A program made the position numbers and the translations under genes. Shown here in pieces: positions 1-7,419 of a DNA stretch of 64,000 bases. Origin of the DNA: Streptomyces violaceoruber (GTDB taxonomy: Bacteria > Actinomycetota > Actinomycetes > Streptomycetales > Streptomycetaceae); contig JODI01000018.1 of the NCBI GenBank assembly GCA_000720805.1, positions 61,234 to 125,233 of the forward strand, in the 5' to 3' direction. The notes beneath the pieces are model-generated. The model did not search any database. It worked only from the letters and a program-made list of their open reading frames with translations, and was not told the origin of the DNA. Within the stretch, counting starts at the first letter, position 1; each line of letters opens with the position of its first letter.

Positions 1-103
1 GACCGGCGCGCTGCTCGGGCCGGACGGCGGCGACCTCGGCAAGCAGCGCAGGCGCAGGCCGCGCCCGGGCACGGAACACGAGAAGAGGTACACCCCGGCA
101 TGA
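1..103 (+). CDS. 3' end of an unidentified gene (partial)
   Basis: The reading frame beginning at base 2 is open to a TGA at 101-103 and encodes 33 residues ending in a basic, Arg/Pro-rich tail. The stop overlaps the ATG of the next small gene by four bases (ATGA), which suggests an operon leading into the vWA/PP2C/kinase genes. Too little is visible to name a family. It may be a further component of that triad locus. Confidence 0.5.
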   Translation, partial: TGALLGPDGGDLGKQRRRRPRPGTEHEKRYTPA

Positions 104-219
104 CCCAGGTGACCCCACCCATCGGACGCGGACGACGCATGGCGGCGAGCCTGTTCGTCGCCGCGCTGGTCCTGACGGCGGCCGCCGCGGCCTACGCGGT
201 ACGGCTGCTGCTGCCCTGA
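100..219 (+). CDS. 39-aa single-pass membrane peptide
   Basis: The ATG at 100 overlaps the upstream stop. The product has a short polar, basic N-terminus (residues 1-13) and one Ala/Leu/Val-rich membrane helix (about residues 14-37), ending almost at the membrane. It lies 28 bases before the vWA gene on the same strand. No family is recognised. Its tight packing and codon composition argue that it is real. It could anchor or regulate the neighbouring phosphorylation system, but that is only an inference from position. Confidence 0.55.
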   Translation: MTQVTPPIGRGRRMAASLFVAALVLTAAAAAYAVRLLLP

Positions 220-247
220 ACCCACCCCTGACCGGAAAGGACATCGA

Positions 248-934
248 GTGAGCGACATTCCCGGCGGGCCCATGGCCAACCGGCCGGTCCACTTCATCTG
301 GCTGATCGACTGCTCGTACTCGATGCAGGGCGACAAGATCGCCCAGCTCAACTACGCGATCCGGGAAGCGATTCCCGAGATGCGGTCGGTGGCACACGAC
401 AACCCGGCGGCCCAGCTGCTGCTGCGCACCGTCACCTTCTCCACCACGGCCCGCTGGCACCACCGGACGCCGGTCCCGGTCGACGACTTCACCTGGCAGG
501 ACGTCCAGGTGGACGGCATGACCAACCTCGGCGAGGCACTGCAGCTGGTCTCGCAGGAGCTGCAGAGCCCGCCGATGCCGCAGCGCGCGCTCAAGCCGGT
601 GCTCGCGCTGGTGTCGGACGGGGTGCCCACCGACGACTGGAAGGCGGGCCTGAAGGCGATCGACGCGACACCGTGGGGCCGCAAGGCAGTACGGGTCGCC
701 ATCGCCATCGGCGGCGACGCGGACCGCGGCGTGCTGCAGGAGTTCCTCGGCAACCCCGAACTCCAGCCGCTCGACGCCAACAACCCCAAGCAGCTGGCCG
801 CGGCCATCCGGTGGGCGTCCACGGCGGCGGTCAAGGCGGCCTCGCAACCCGTGGCGGGCCCGGCGGAGACGGCGGCGAAGCAGCCGTACGCGCCGCCGGT
901 CCTCCCCGACGACGATGACGACGACGTGTGGTGA
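248..934 (+). CDS. vWA-domain protein, TerY type
   Basis: The 228-aa protein is almost entirely a von Willebrand factor A domain. A metal-ion-dependent adhesion site is visible: D21-x-S23-x-S25 in the first strand, a conserved Thr in the 'GMTNLGEAL' segment and Asp in 'LVSDGVPTDDW'. The C-terminus ends in an acidic Asp run. GTG at 248 is preceded by GGAAAGG (234-240), and the stop overlaps the phosphatase start by seven bases. TerY proteins travel with a PP2C phosphatase and a kinase in the so-called TerY-P triad, linked to stress or conflict responses. The next two genes are those partners, so the assignment rests on both fold and context. Confidence 0.85.
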   Translation: MSDIPGGPMANRPVHFIWLIDCSYSMQGDKIAQLNYAIREAIPEMRSVAHDNPAAQLLLRTVTFSTTARWHHRTPVPVDDFTWQDVQVDGMTNLGEALQLVSQELQSPPMPQRALKPVLALVSDGVPTDDWKAGLKAIDATPWGRKAVRVAIAIGGDADRGVLQEFLGNPELQPLDANNPKQLAAAIRWASTAAVKAASQPVAGPAETAAKQPYAPPVLPDDDDDDVW

Positions 935-1821
935 CGCTCGGAGTGCGGCGTTGGGAGACCCTCGGCCACAGCGTCCAGGGAGTCGGAAAGCAGCACAACC
1001 AGGACTGGTACGCCTGCGAGGGCGCCGGCTCCGACGACGACCCCCTGGTCCTGGCGGTGGCCGACGGGCACGGCTCGGCCGTCCACTCGCGCAGCCGGCT
1101 CGGCGCCCGGTTCGCCGTGGACCGCTTCATGGGCCTCGCGGCCGACTTCGGCCGGGCGGCCCGCGACAGCCATGAACCGGGGCGGCTGTCCCGGCTGATG
1201 ACCTACGCCCGGGACGACTTCCCGCGCGCTCTCGTGCAGGACTGGCGGCGGGAGGCGCTCGGCCACTGGGACCGGCACCGCCCGGTGGCGGACGACGGCG
1301 CGCCGGAGCCTTCGGACGCCGCGAAACTGCTGCTGTACGGCAGCACGCTGATCGGTGCCGTGCTCACGCCGTGGCTGTTCGTGGCGTGGCAGCTCGGCGA
1401 CGGCGACCTGGCCGTGGTCGAGCACGACGGCACGCTGCGCCGCCCGCTGGCCCCCGCCGAGGAGGACCTGGGCGACGAGACGGAATCCCTGTGCGGCCGG
1501 GAGGCCTGGCGGGCGGTGCGGATGCACTGGGCGCCGCTGTTCGACGAGGCGCGCACCCCGCGCCTGGTGGTGCTGTCGACGGACGGGCTGTCGAAGAGTT
1601 TCGCGTCGGCCGACGGCTACCCGGAGTTCGTGGCCGGCCTGGACGGCCGGCTGGCCGCGCGGGGCAGCGAGGAGGTACGGGCCGTGCTGCCCGAATGGCT
1701 GCGGCAGGCCTCGCGGTACTCCGGGGACGACACGACCCTGACGGCCGCGCTGCGCCCCGCAGAGATCCTGCCCGCACCACCGGCGGAGCAGGCGGAATCG
1801 GAACGGAAGACGGAGACGTAG
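928..1821 (+). CDS. PP2C-family Ser/Thr phosphatase of a TerY-P triad
   Basis: The 297-aa protein has PP2C metal-binding motifs: Q25-D26 near the N-terminus, A-D46-G-H-G, 'STDGL' in the middle and 'SGDDTTL' close to the C-terminus. It is cytosolic, with no membrane segment. It should dephosphorylate targets of the kinase encoded immediately downstream, and perhaps the vWA partner. The GTG start lies inside the vWA gene, and the stop (1819-1821) directly abuts the kinase ATG at 1822. All three should be translated as a coupled unit. The C-terminal tail is low-complexity and Glu-rich. Confidence 0.85.
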   Translation: MVTLGVRRWETLGHSVQGVGKQHNQDWYACEGAGSDDDPLVLAVADGHGSAVHSRSRLGARFAVDRFMGLAADFGRAARDSHEPGRLSRLMTYARDDFPRALVQDWRREALGHWDRHRPVADDGAPEPSDAAKLLLYGSTLIGAVLTPWLFVAWQLGDGDLAVVEHDGTLRRPLAPAEEDLGDETESLCGREAWRAVRMHWAPLFDEARTPRLVVLSTDGLSKSFASADGYPEFVAGLDGRLAARGSEEVRAVLPEWLRQASRYSGDDTTLTAALRPAEILPAPPAEQAESERKTET

Positions 1822-3159
1822 ATGAGCGGCATGCTCGACAGCGGGACGCGCCTGACCGCGGAGAACGGCGACGAGGTCGAGGTCGTCGACATGCTGGGCG
1901 CCGGCGGCCAGGGCGAGGTGTACCGGGTCCGGACGCCGGGCGGCGAGAAGGCCCTCAAGTGGTACTACCCGACCTGCGCGACGTCGGAGCAGGAGGGGAT
2001 CGTACGGGATCTCGTGTCGCGGGACTTCGACGACGACCGGTTCCTGTGGCCGGAGGCCTACGTGCCGGCGCACCGCGGTTCGTTCGGGTACCTGATGGGG
2101 CTGCGCCCGGACCACTTCAAGGGGCTGCCGGCGCTGTTCCGACGCCAACTGCGCACCAACACACGGGCGTTGCTGACGGCCTGTCTGTACACGGTGGAGG
2201 CGTACCAGGCGCTGCACTCACGCGGGATCGCCTACCGGGACATCTCCTGGGGCAACATCTTCTTCGACCCGGGCACCGGTGACGTCCTGGTGTGCGACAA
2301 CGACAACGCGGTGGTGGAGGGGGAGGCCAGCGGCATCTCGGGGACGATGGAGTTCATGGCCCCGGAACTGGTGCGCGGCGACCCGGGGGCCCATCCGGGC
2401 ACCCAGTCCGACCTGCACTCCCTCGCCGTCCTGTTGTTCATGTTCCTGATGAACCATCACCCGCTCAAGGGAAGACGGGAGTTGGGGATCCACTGCCTCG
2501 ACGAGGCGGCCGAGCGCAAGCTGTACGGCAGGAGCCCGCTGTTCGTCTTCGACCCGGCCGACGACTCCAACGCGCCCGACCCGATGGAGCACACGACCGT
2601 GCTGGCCACCTGGGACGCGGCGGCCGGGACGCTGCAGGAGCTGTTCCGCCGCAGCTTCACCGTCGGCCTGAAGGACCCGGCGGCCCGGGTGCGCGAGTCC
2701 GAGTGGCGGGACGCGCTGCGCGCGGTGCTCGACTCCGTCGTGGAGTGCGCCTCCTGCGGGCGGCAGAACATGACGGAGCCGGGCGAGAACCCGCCGCCCC
2801 GCGCCTGCTGGGGCTGCGGTAGCGGGCTGGTGCTGCCGCCCCGGCTGACGGTGACCACACCTCCGCCGCGCACCGAACGCCACATCCGGCTGGGCCGGGC
2901 GGCCCGGGTGCAGGCCCACCACCTTCTCCCGGAGCCGACCCGGCACGACTGCTCCGAGGCGACCTTGGTCGCCGAACTGGTCGAACACCCCTCCAAGCCG
3001 GGCCGCTTCGGTATCGCCAACCGCTCGAAGGAACGCTGGACGGGCACCCGCTCCGACGGCACCCCCCAGCAGATCGACCCCGGCCAGACGGTCCCGCTGC
3101 GCGCGGGCCTGGAACTGGACCTGGGGGGCGGGGTCCGGGCGGTGGTGCGGGCACGGTGA
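1822..3159 (+). CDS. Ser/Thr kinase-like protein with C-terminal zinc ribbon
   Basis: The 445-aa product starts with a kinase fold: a Gly loop 'GAGGQGEVYRV', a Lys in 'ALKWYY' and a catalytic loop 'YRDISWGNIFF'. HRD is therefore YRD, and the metal-binding DFG is replaced by DND ('VCDNDNAVV'). After about residue 300 come two CxxC pairs (CASC...CWGC) forming a zinc ribbon, then a beta-rich tail of about 100 residues. This kinase plus zinc-ribbon layout is typical of TerY-P triads. The unusual DND may alter activity, although Asp is kept. No membrane helix is present, unlike PknB-type kinases. Confidence 0.8.
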   Translation: MSGMLDSGTRLTAENGDEVEVVDMLGAGGQGEVYRVRTPGGEKALKWYYPTCATSEQEGIVRDLVSRDFDDDRFLWPEAYVPAHRGSFGYLMGLRPDHFKGLPALFRRQLRTNTRALLTACLYTVEAYQALHSRGIAYRDISWGNIFFDPGTGDVLVCDNDNAVVEGEASGISGTMEFMAPELVRGDPGAHPGTQSDLHSLAVLLFMFLMNHHPLKGRRELGIHCLDEAAERKLYGRSPLFVFDPADDSNAPDPMEHTTVLATWDAAAGTLQELFRRSFTVGLKDPAARVRESEWRDALRAVLDSVVECASCGRQNMTEPGENPPPRACWGCGSGLVLPPRLTVTTPPPRTERHIRLGRAARVQAHHLLPEPTRHDCSEATLVAELVEHPSKPGRFGIANRSKERWTGTRSDGTPQQIDPGQTVPLRAGLELDLGGGVRAVVRAR

Positions 3160-3165
3160 GGTGAG

Positions 3166-3220
3166 GGCGGGGGCTGGGGGCTGGAAGCTGAGGGCTGGAA
3201 GCTGAGGGCTGGAGGCTCAC
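3166..3220. repeat. Short tandem repeat downstream of the kinase
   Basis: A GCTGGAAGCTGAGG unit is repeated about three times with one-base variants just after the kinase stop. It makes no convincing reading frame. It marks the edge of a degenerate stretch running to the S1-domain remnant. Confidence 0.6.
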
Positions 3221-3285
3221 ACCGAATCGCGTCCCGCTGCGCGAGCGCCTCGTCCCACTCGGACTGCATCGGATTCGTCTCATCG

Positions 3286-3560
3286 TCAGGTGTTCCGGTG
3301 GCCCTCCATACTGGCGACAAGGGCCTGGACATGCGACAGGGCAATGCGACGGCGTGCGACATCGACATCGATGATCTTCACGGTGAGGGCATCGCCGACC
3401 TCGACGAGTCTTCGGTCGATGCATCCAACTCGCTGGTGTGCACGAGCCGCTCGAAGCCGTCCTCTCGGTCTTCGATGCGCACGAAGACACCGAACGGCAC
3501 GCCCGGACCAAGTCGACGTCGAGGACTTCGGCCGTGATCCCCTGACCATCAGATGGTCAT
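3286..3560 (-). pseudogene. S1 RNA-binding domain gene, broken by two frameshifts
   Basis: Read on the minus strand, three successive frames together give one S1/OB-fold domain. The first part is 'ITAEVLDVDLV'. The second is 'GVPFGVFVRIEDREDGFERL' followed by a VHTSELD segment. The third begins 'VEVGDALTVKIIDVDVARRR' and runs to a TGA at 3286-3288. The order and spacing match a normal S1 domain (FGVFV... HxSEL... VGD... VxxIDxxxxRIxLS). Two indels, near 3500-3510 and 3415-3425, separate the pieces, so no intact protein is possible unless these are sequencing errors. Confidence 0.7.
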
Positions 3561-3668
3561 CGTCCCTCACTCAACCTAAACCGGGGACGTGGCGCACCTG
3601 GAACGTGTGTTGGAAGTGGTCCGAGGGGCCACGGCTGGGCCTGGCTCGTGTCGTGTGATGCTGACGTC

Positions 3669-4169
3669 ATGAGTGAGCAACGCGAGGTTTCCATCGTCCG
3701 CTGGCCAGGCCGGACTCCTTCCATCGAGGACGGGCTGGCCGCGTTGCTGGCGGCCTACCATCTGCGGACGGAGGCCGAGAAGGGTGAGGTTGTTGCTGAT
3801 GTGGACGGGCTGCCAGACCGCTACCGGAGGGAGATCTCGGACCCGCGGATCGCGTTCGTCGACGATGTGGTGCTGGTGGCCCTGAGCGTGAGCGCCGCGG
3901 TGGGCTGTCTGGTGGTGACCGCCCCCGCCGACGGGCGGTCGGAGATCAAGAGGCTCTGGACGGACCCGGCGTTCCGGGGCCGGGGCATTGCGTCGGGCCT
4001 GCTCGCTGCTGCGCTCTCGCATGCTGCGGAAAGCGGCGTGGGCACCGTGCGGCTGTCGGTGTGGAACTGGCGGACTGAGGCCATTGCTCTGTACGAACGG
4101 TGCGGCTTCACCGTCACCGAGTCATGGGACGATCGGGACCAACTGGTGTGCATGGAGCGTGCCGTGTGA
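3669..4169 (+). CDS. GNAT-family N-acetyltransferase
   Basis: The 166-aa product ends in a clear GNAT acetyl-CoA fold. The motif A segment 'FRGRGIASGLLAAAL' carries R-G-x-G-I-A, and it is followed by 'VRLSVWNWRTEAIALYERCG', the usual motif B helix. The substrate is unknown. The ATG at 3669 fits family N-termini; an in-frame GTG at 3648 would add seven residues without a better ribosome-binding site. It stands alone between a broken S1 gene and a transposase tail, in a patch of less uniformly GC-rich sequence, so acquisition by transfer is plausible. Confidence 0.8.
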   Translation: MSEQREVSIVRWPGRTPSIEDGLAALLAAYHLRTEAEKGEVVADVDGLPDRYRREISDPRIAFVDDVVLVALSVSAAVGCLVVTAPADGRSEIKRLWTDPAFRGRGIASGLLAAALSHAAESGVGTVRLSVWNWRTEAIALYERCGFTVTESWDDRDQLVCMERAV

Positions 4170-4173
4170 GTGG

Positions 4174-4340
4174 TCACAGCCACTCGTTGATGGCTGCTAT
4201 GAGCACGGTCGCCTCATAGCGGACCGTCAGCTTGTCGTACGTTGTGGCCATCGCTCGGTGTCTTTTGAGGCGATTGATGCCGCACTCGACCGCATGCCGC
4301 GCCTTTCCCGCCGCCGCGCCGCCGCGCCACGACGAAGGAG
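4174..4340 (-). pseudogene. IS5-family transposase C-terminal remnant
   Basis: The minus strand from about 4320 to a TGA at 4174-4176 encodes '[20 protein letters not shown]', then a TYDKL segment and a terminal '[12 protein letters not shown]'. This is the typical C-terminal end of IS5-type DDE transposases in actinomycetes. Only about 45 codons survive. The catalytic core and the 5' end are absent, and no inverted repeats were identified. It ends five bases after the GNAT gene, so the insertion decayed right against that gene. Confidence 0.75.
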
Positions 4341-4442
4341 ACGCGAACGTCGTCGTGTCACAGCCCGGTGACGGGCATTCACCTTTCCGTCACATGTGGT
4401 CTACCGTGTTCCGCCCGTACTGGCAGCACTCGGGGGAAACCT

Positions 4443-5087
4443 GTGCGTACCCGCATCATCTCTGCTGTCCTGCTCTGCGCAGCTACGGTCGGCACCGTTG
4501 CCTGTCAGCCGACAGACAGGCCCCAGCCGTCGGGCATCAGTAGCCCGTCGGTATCCGTGACATCGGCCAGCAGCGTACCGGCCAAAGACGGCAAGCCCGC
4601 CGAGGAAAAGGCGACGGTGCCGGACTTCGCCGGCATGGGCCTTCAGTCCGCTCAGGACAAGGCGCAAGAGCAGGGTTTCTACTCGCTGAAGTCGCACGAC
4701 GCACTCGGCCGGGACCGCATGCAGGTCTTCGACCGGAACTGGAAGGTGTGCAGCCAGAACGTGGCCGCAGGCAAGCCGGTGCCGACGGACACGACCCTCG
4801 ACTTCGGCGCGGTCAAGCTGGAGGAAGACTGTCCGGCGCAGGAAGAGAAACCGCTGGCGGCGACGGGCGGCAAGATGCCCGACTTCGAGGGAAAGTCGGT
4901 GAAGGCGGCACGCGCGGCGCTCGACTCCGGCACATCGATCACAGTGAACGACGCTGCGGCCGATGACCGGATGGTGTTGATGGAGAGCAACTGGCAGGTG
5001 TGCAGCCAGACTCCGGCCGCTGGGGCGGCACTCAGTGAGCAGCCAGTGGAGTTCACCGCGGTCAAGTTCGGGAAGTCCTGCCCGTAA
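4443..5087 (+). CDS. Lipoprotein with two PASTA-like repeats
   Basis: GTG at 4443, preceded by a G-rich ribosome-binding site (4432-4437), gives 214 residues. A lipoprotein signal peptide ends in a TVAC lipobox (Cys about 20), followed by a Ser/Pro linker. Two tandem domains of about 70-75 residues then share the pattern [MV]PDF.G......A, W.VCSQ.PAAG and V.F.AVK....CP, each with two Cys that could form a disulfide. The folds look PASTA-like (penicillin-binding and Ser/Thr-kinase associated), so it may bind cell-wall fragments outside the membrane. A second lipoprotein gene follows 38 bases downstream. An upstream in-frame ATG at 4368 would lack a proper signal peptide. Confidence 0.7.
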   Translation: MRTRIISAVLLCAATVGTVACQPTDRPQPSGISSPSVSVTSASSVPAKDGKPAEEKATVPDFAGMGLQSAQDKAQEQGFYSLKSHDALGRDRMQVFDRNWKVCSQNVAAGKPVPTDTTLDFGAVKLEEDCPAQEEKPLAATGGKMPDFEGKSVKAARAALDSGTSITVNDAAADDRMVLMESNWQVCSQTPAAGAALSEQPVEFTAVKFGKSCP

Positions 5088-5125
5088 CGGCGGGTCACAT
5101 CGCTAGCTCAGACTTTGGGGGATTC

Positions 5126-5779
5126 ATGCGCGTTCGCGCGACTGCAGCCACGGCTGCCCTGCTTCTGGCCGCTCTCACCGCATGCGGCGGTGGCGGCAGC
5201 GACAAGACCGACACCAAAGCGGCCGACTCCGAGCCGAAGGTGTCGGCACCGTCCAGTAAGGACAAGAACGTCGACTGCACCGACCAGTCCCTCAGCCAGG
5301 CCGACTGGATGGACCACTGCTCCGACAAGGTCGGCACCGGCGGGGACGGCACGGCCAGCAAGTCGACCGGCCTGAAGTTCGGCGAGACGTACACGTGGCC
5401 TGACGGGCTGAAGGCCACTGTGGTCGACGCAAAGGTCTTCACCGACTTCAATGAGGAGTACGGGGAGAGAGCGGAGCCGGGCAACACTGACTTCCGGGTG
5501 ACATTGAAGCTGCAGAACGGCGGCAAGTCGTCTGTGGACCTGGGGGATCTGTCGCTGATCGTGGACGGTGCCACGAACGGCGGGGAGGCGTCCTTCACTT
5601 CGTTCGAGAACGGTTCGCAGCCGCTTGAGGGCCGACTGGCGCCGGGCGTGATTGCGATGAAGAACAACGACAACGCGCTTGAGACGAAGTACGGCAAGAA
5701 GATCGTGGTGACCGTGCAGCGGACCAGTGACGACTTCAGCCTGGACTTCCCCGAGTTCGAGGGTGCGATCACCGGCTGA
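5126..5779 (+). CDS. Secreted lipoprotein, DUF4352-like
   Basis: The 217-aa product has a signal peptide with a clear LTAC lipobox (Cys20), then a Gly/Ser/Lys-rich spacer and a beta-rich domain (about residues 85-215). The phrase 'FRVTLKLQNGGKSSVDLGDL' resembles DUF4352/MPT63-type immunoglobulin-like lipoproteins. The ATG at 5126 follows a TGGGGG site. It is probably co-transcribed with the PASTA-like lipoprotein upstream. Its ligand is unknown. A region of about 150 bases with no gene separates it from the convergent secreted protein. Confidence 0.7.
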   Translation: MRVRATAATAALLLAALTACGGGGSDKTDTKAADSEPKVSAPSSKDKNVDCTDQSLSQADWMDHCSDKVGTGGDGTASKSTGLKFGETYTWPDGLKATVVDAKVFTDFNEEYGERAEPGNTDFRVTLKLQNGGKSSVDLGDLSLIVDGATNGGEASFTSFENGSQPLEGRLAPGVIAMKNNDNALETKYGKKIVVTVQRTSDDFSLDFPEFEGAITG

Positions 5780-5928
5780 GCAGAGCCGTCGTCGGGGGCG
5801 GCGCCGATGGCCGGTCCGGGGCCGCCGAGGCCGGGTGTCGCTCGCGCCCAGGGGCGCACCCCGTGGGGCTTACGCAGCCCACGGGATGTGCCGTGGCCAG
5901 AGAGGACTTCTGAGGAGCCGTTGGTCGG

Positions 5929-6708
5929 CTACCTCAGGTTGAGTGCGTCCCCGGCCGACACCTTGAGCGAGGTGGTCGTGGTGCCGGGGAAGTACCAGCG
6001 CCAGCTGCCTGCCGAGGTGACGGTCACCTTGGTGGTCAGCTTTCCGGCGTCGCCCGTAGCCACGGTCTTGACCGTGGTGTAGTGGGCGGCGCCCTTCTTC
6101 CTGAACTGGAGCTTGACCTGCTGCCCGGTGAACCCGTGGTACTTCAGGTCCTCCCAGTTGGCCCGCGACAGCTTGCCGGTGACGGTCACCTTGGTGCCCT
6201 TGGCGACCTTCTCGGGTGCGATCACCGTGGTGAGCTGGGCGGCCCGCTTGACCTTGTACTCGGCGATGTGGTCGGAGATCCAGTAGTCACCGTCTTTCGC
6301 CTCGACGGTGGCATTGACCTGCCAGACGCCGGCGACCTTGTTGCTGTCGATGTCGTCGCTGTCGGCGATCCAGCCGGGGTCGATGGTCATCGTGGCCCGG
6401 CACACCGAGGTGGTCGCGCTCTTCTTCGTGCAGGACGAGTCGCCGTTCCAGGTCGCGAAGGAGTAGGCGTTCGTCTTGTTGAAGGTGCTGACGTCCGTGA
6501 GCCGCTTCACCCCTGAGTTGTCCTTGATGGTGATGGCGATCGGGTACACGATCGTCTTCGACGTACCCACGATGACGTTGCCGCCGCCGTTGACGACGGT
6601 CTTCACCACCCTGATGTCGCCCCGCCCCTCCGCGTGCGCTCCGGTCGCCGTCGTCAGCACCAGGGCCGCCGCCCCGCCTGCCGCGGCCCAGGCCGTTCTG
6701 CCTCTCAT
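5929..6708 (-). CDS. Secreted beta-sandwich protein, function unknown
   Basis: The 259-aa protein has a Sec signal peptide of about 26 residues ending in AHA, then two Ig-like stretches. The first (about 30-150) has two Cys flanking 'CTKKSATTSVCR'. The second begins 'VIAPEKVAKGTKVTVTGKLS', which resembles bacterial Ig domains that coat or bind surfaces. No catalytic motif is seen. The gene stands alone, convergent with the lipoprotein pair. The codon use is Lys/Thr-rich for this genome, as in many exported proteins. Confidence 0.65.
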   Translation of the reverse strand: MRGRTAWAAAGGAAALVLTTATGAHAEGRGDIRVVKTVVNGGGNVIVGTSKTIVYPIAITIKDNSGVKRLTDVSTFNKTNAYSFATWNGDSSCTKKSATTSVCRATMTIDPGWIADSDDIDSNKVAGVWQVNATVEAKDGDYWISDHIAEYKVKRAAQLTTVIAPEKVAKGTKVTVTGKLSRANWEDLKYHGFTGQQVKLQFRKKGAAHYTTVKTVATGDAGKLTTKVTVTSAGSWRWYFPGTTTTSLKVSAGDALNLR

Positions 6709-7069
6709 GATCCTCCCCTTGTCGTGTGCGTGCCAGGAGAGGCTATGTGATCAGGGACCTCCACGCCGTTCGGTTTCCGGGCTGCGGGAACCGCCTGCCC
6801 GCCATCGGTCTCAGGCCGCGACCATCCGATGCGTGACCTGCGCTGAGATGGTGACCCGCACCTGCCCAGGAGGGCACCGTCGTACTCCAGACTGTCCATC
6901 TTTCGCCAGCTGGCGGTGGCCCGGCATCCCGACTCACAGGACTGGCCCATCTCGTCCCACCAGTCGGTCCACGCCCGAATGGATCAAGGTGCCGTCGTGC
7001 CCGGCGTTCGCATGGACAGGTCCTGCGAGATGCGCTGCTGCGGGAGGACGGGGTCGTCACCGGCGACGG
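6709..7069. other. Stretch without a supportable gene
   Basis: About 360 bases lie between the secreted protein and the 107-aa gene. Short open frames exist on both strands, but none has a coherent composition or a recognisable family. It probably contains the promoter of the secreted protein (upstream of 6708) and the 3' trailer of the 7070-8907 operon. A decayed fragment cannot be excluded. Confidence 0.5.
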
Positions 7070-7393
7070 TCACATCCCCAGCGCCCGGGCCAGTTCCTGG
7101 GCCAGGGCGAAGCCGCCGCTGCCCGCAGCGACGCCGACGCTGATGGTCTCCAGGGCGGAGCGGATGCGGCCGCGGTCGGCGGCGCGTCCCTCCTGGCCGG
7201 CCCGCGCCAGCTCGCCCTGGATGACTCGGGCCGGGGCGACGAGCGCGGGGTTCTCGCCGCGCAGCCGCTCGACGAGCTGGTCGGCCACCCGCAGCACGGT
7301 GGCCGCGTCCGCCCCGTTGTTGATCTCGATACGGCCGTTGTCGCCGAAGTTGGCAGGCCCCTCGATGTTCCCGTGGAAGTTGAACGTGCTCAT
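7070..7393 (-). CDS. 107-aa protein with N-terminal amyloid-like Gly/Asn motif
   Basis: Residues 3-25 form a motif of the pattern T-F-N-x-x-G-N-I-x-G-P-x-N-F-G-D-N-G-x-I-x-I-N. The remaining 80 residues look helical and end in a Gly/Ala-rich hydrophobic segment ('ISVGVAAGSGGFALAQELA'). The same motif sits at the C-terminus of the protein encoded 26 bases upstream. An AGGAG site precedes the ATG by seven bases, so the two genes are very likely one transcription unit. Paired N- and C-terminal copies of a short beta-motif are how bacterial amyloid-signalling pairs are organised. Here one partner may seed the other. The function is inferred, not shown. Confidence 0.6.
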   Translation of the reverse strand: MSTFNFHGNIEGPANFGDNGRIEINNGADAATVLRVADQLVERLRGENPALVAPARVIQGELARAGQEGRAADRGRIRSALETISVGVAAGSGGFALAQELARALGM

Positions 7394-7419
7394 GTCCTGG
7401 CTCCTGTTCCGTGCCCGGC

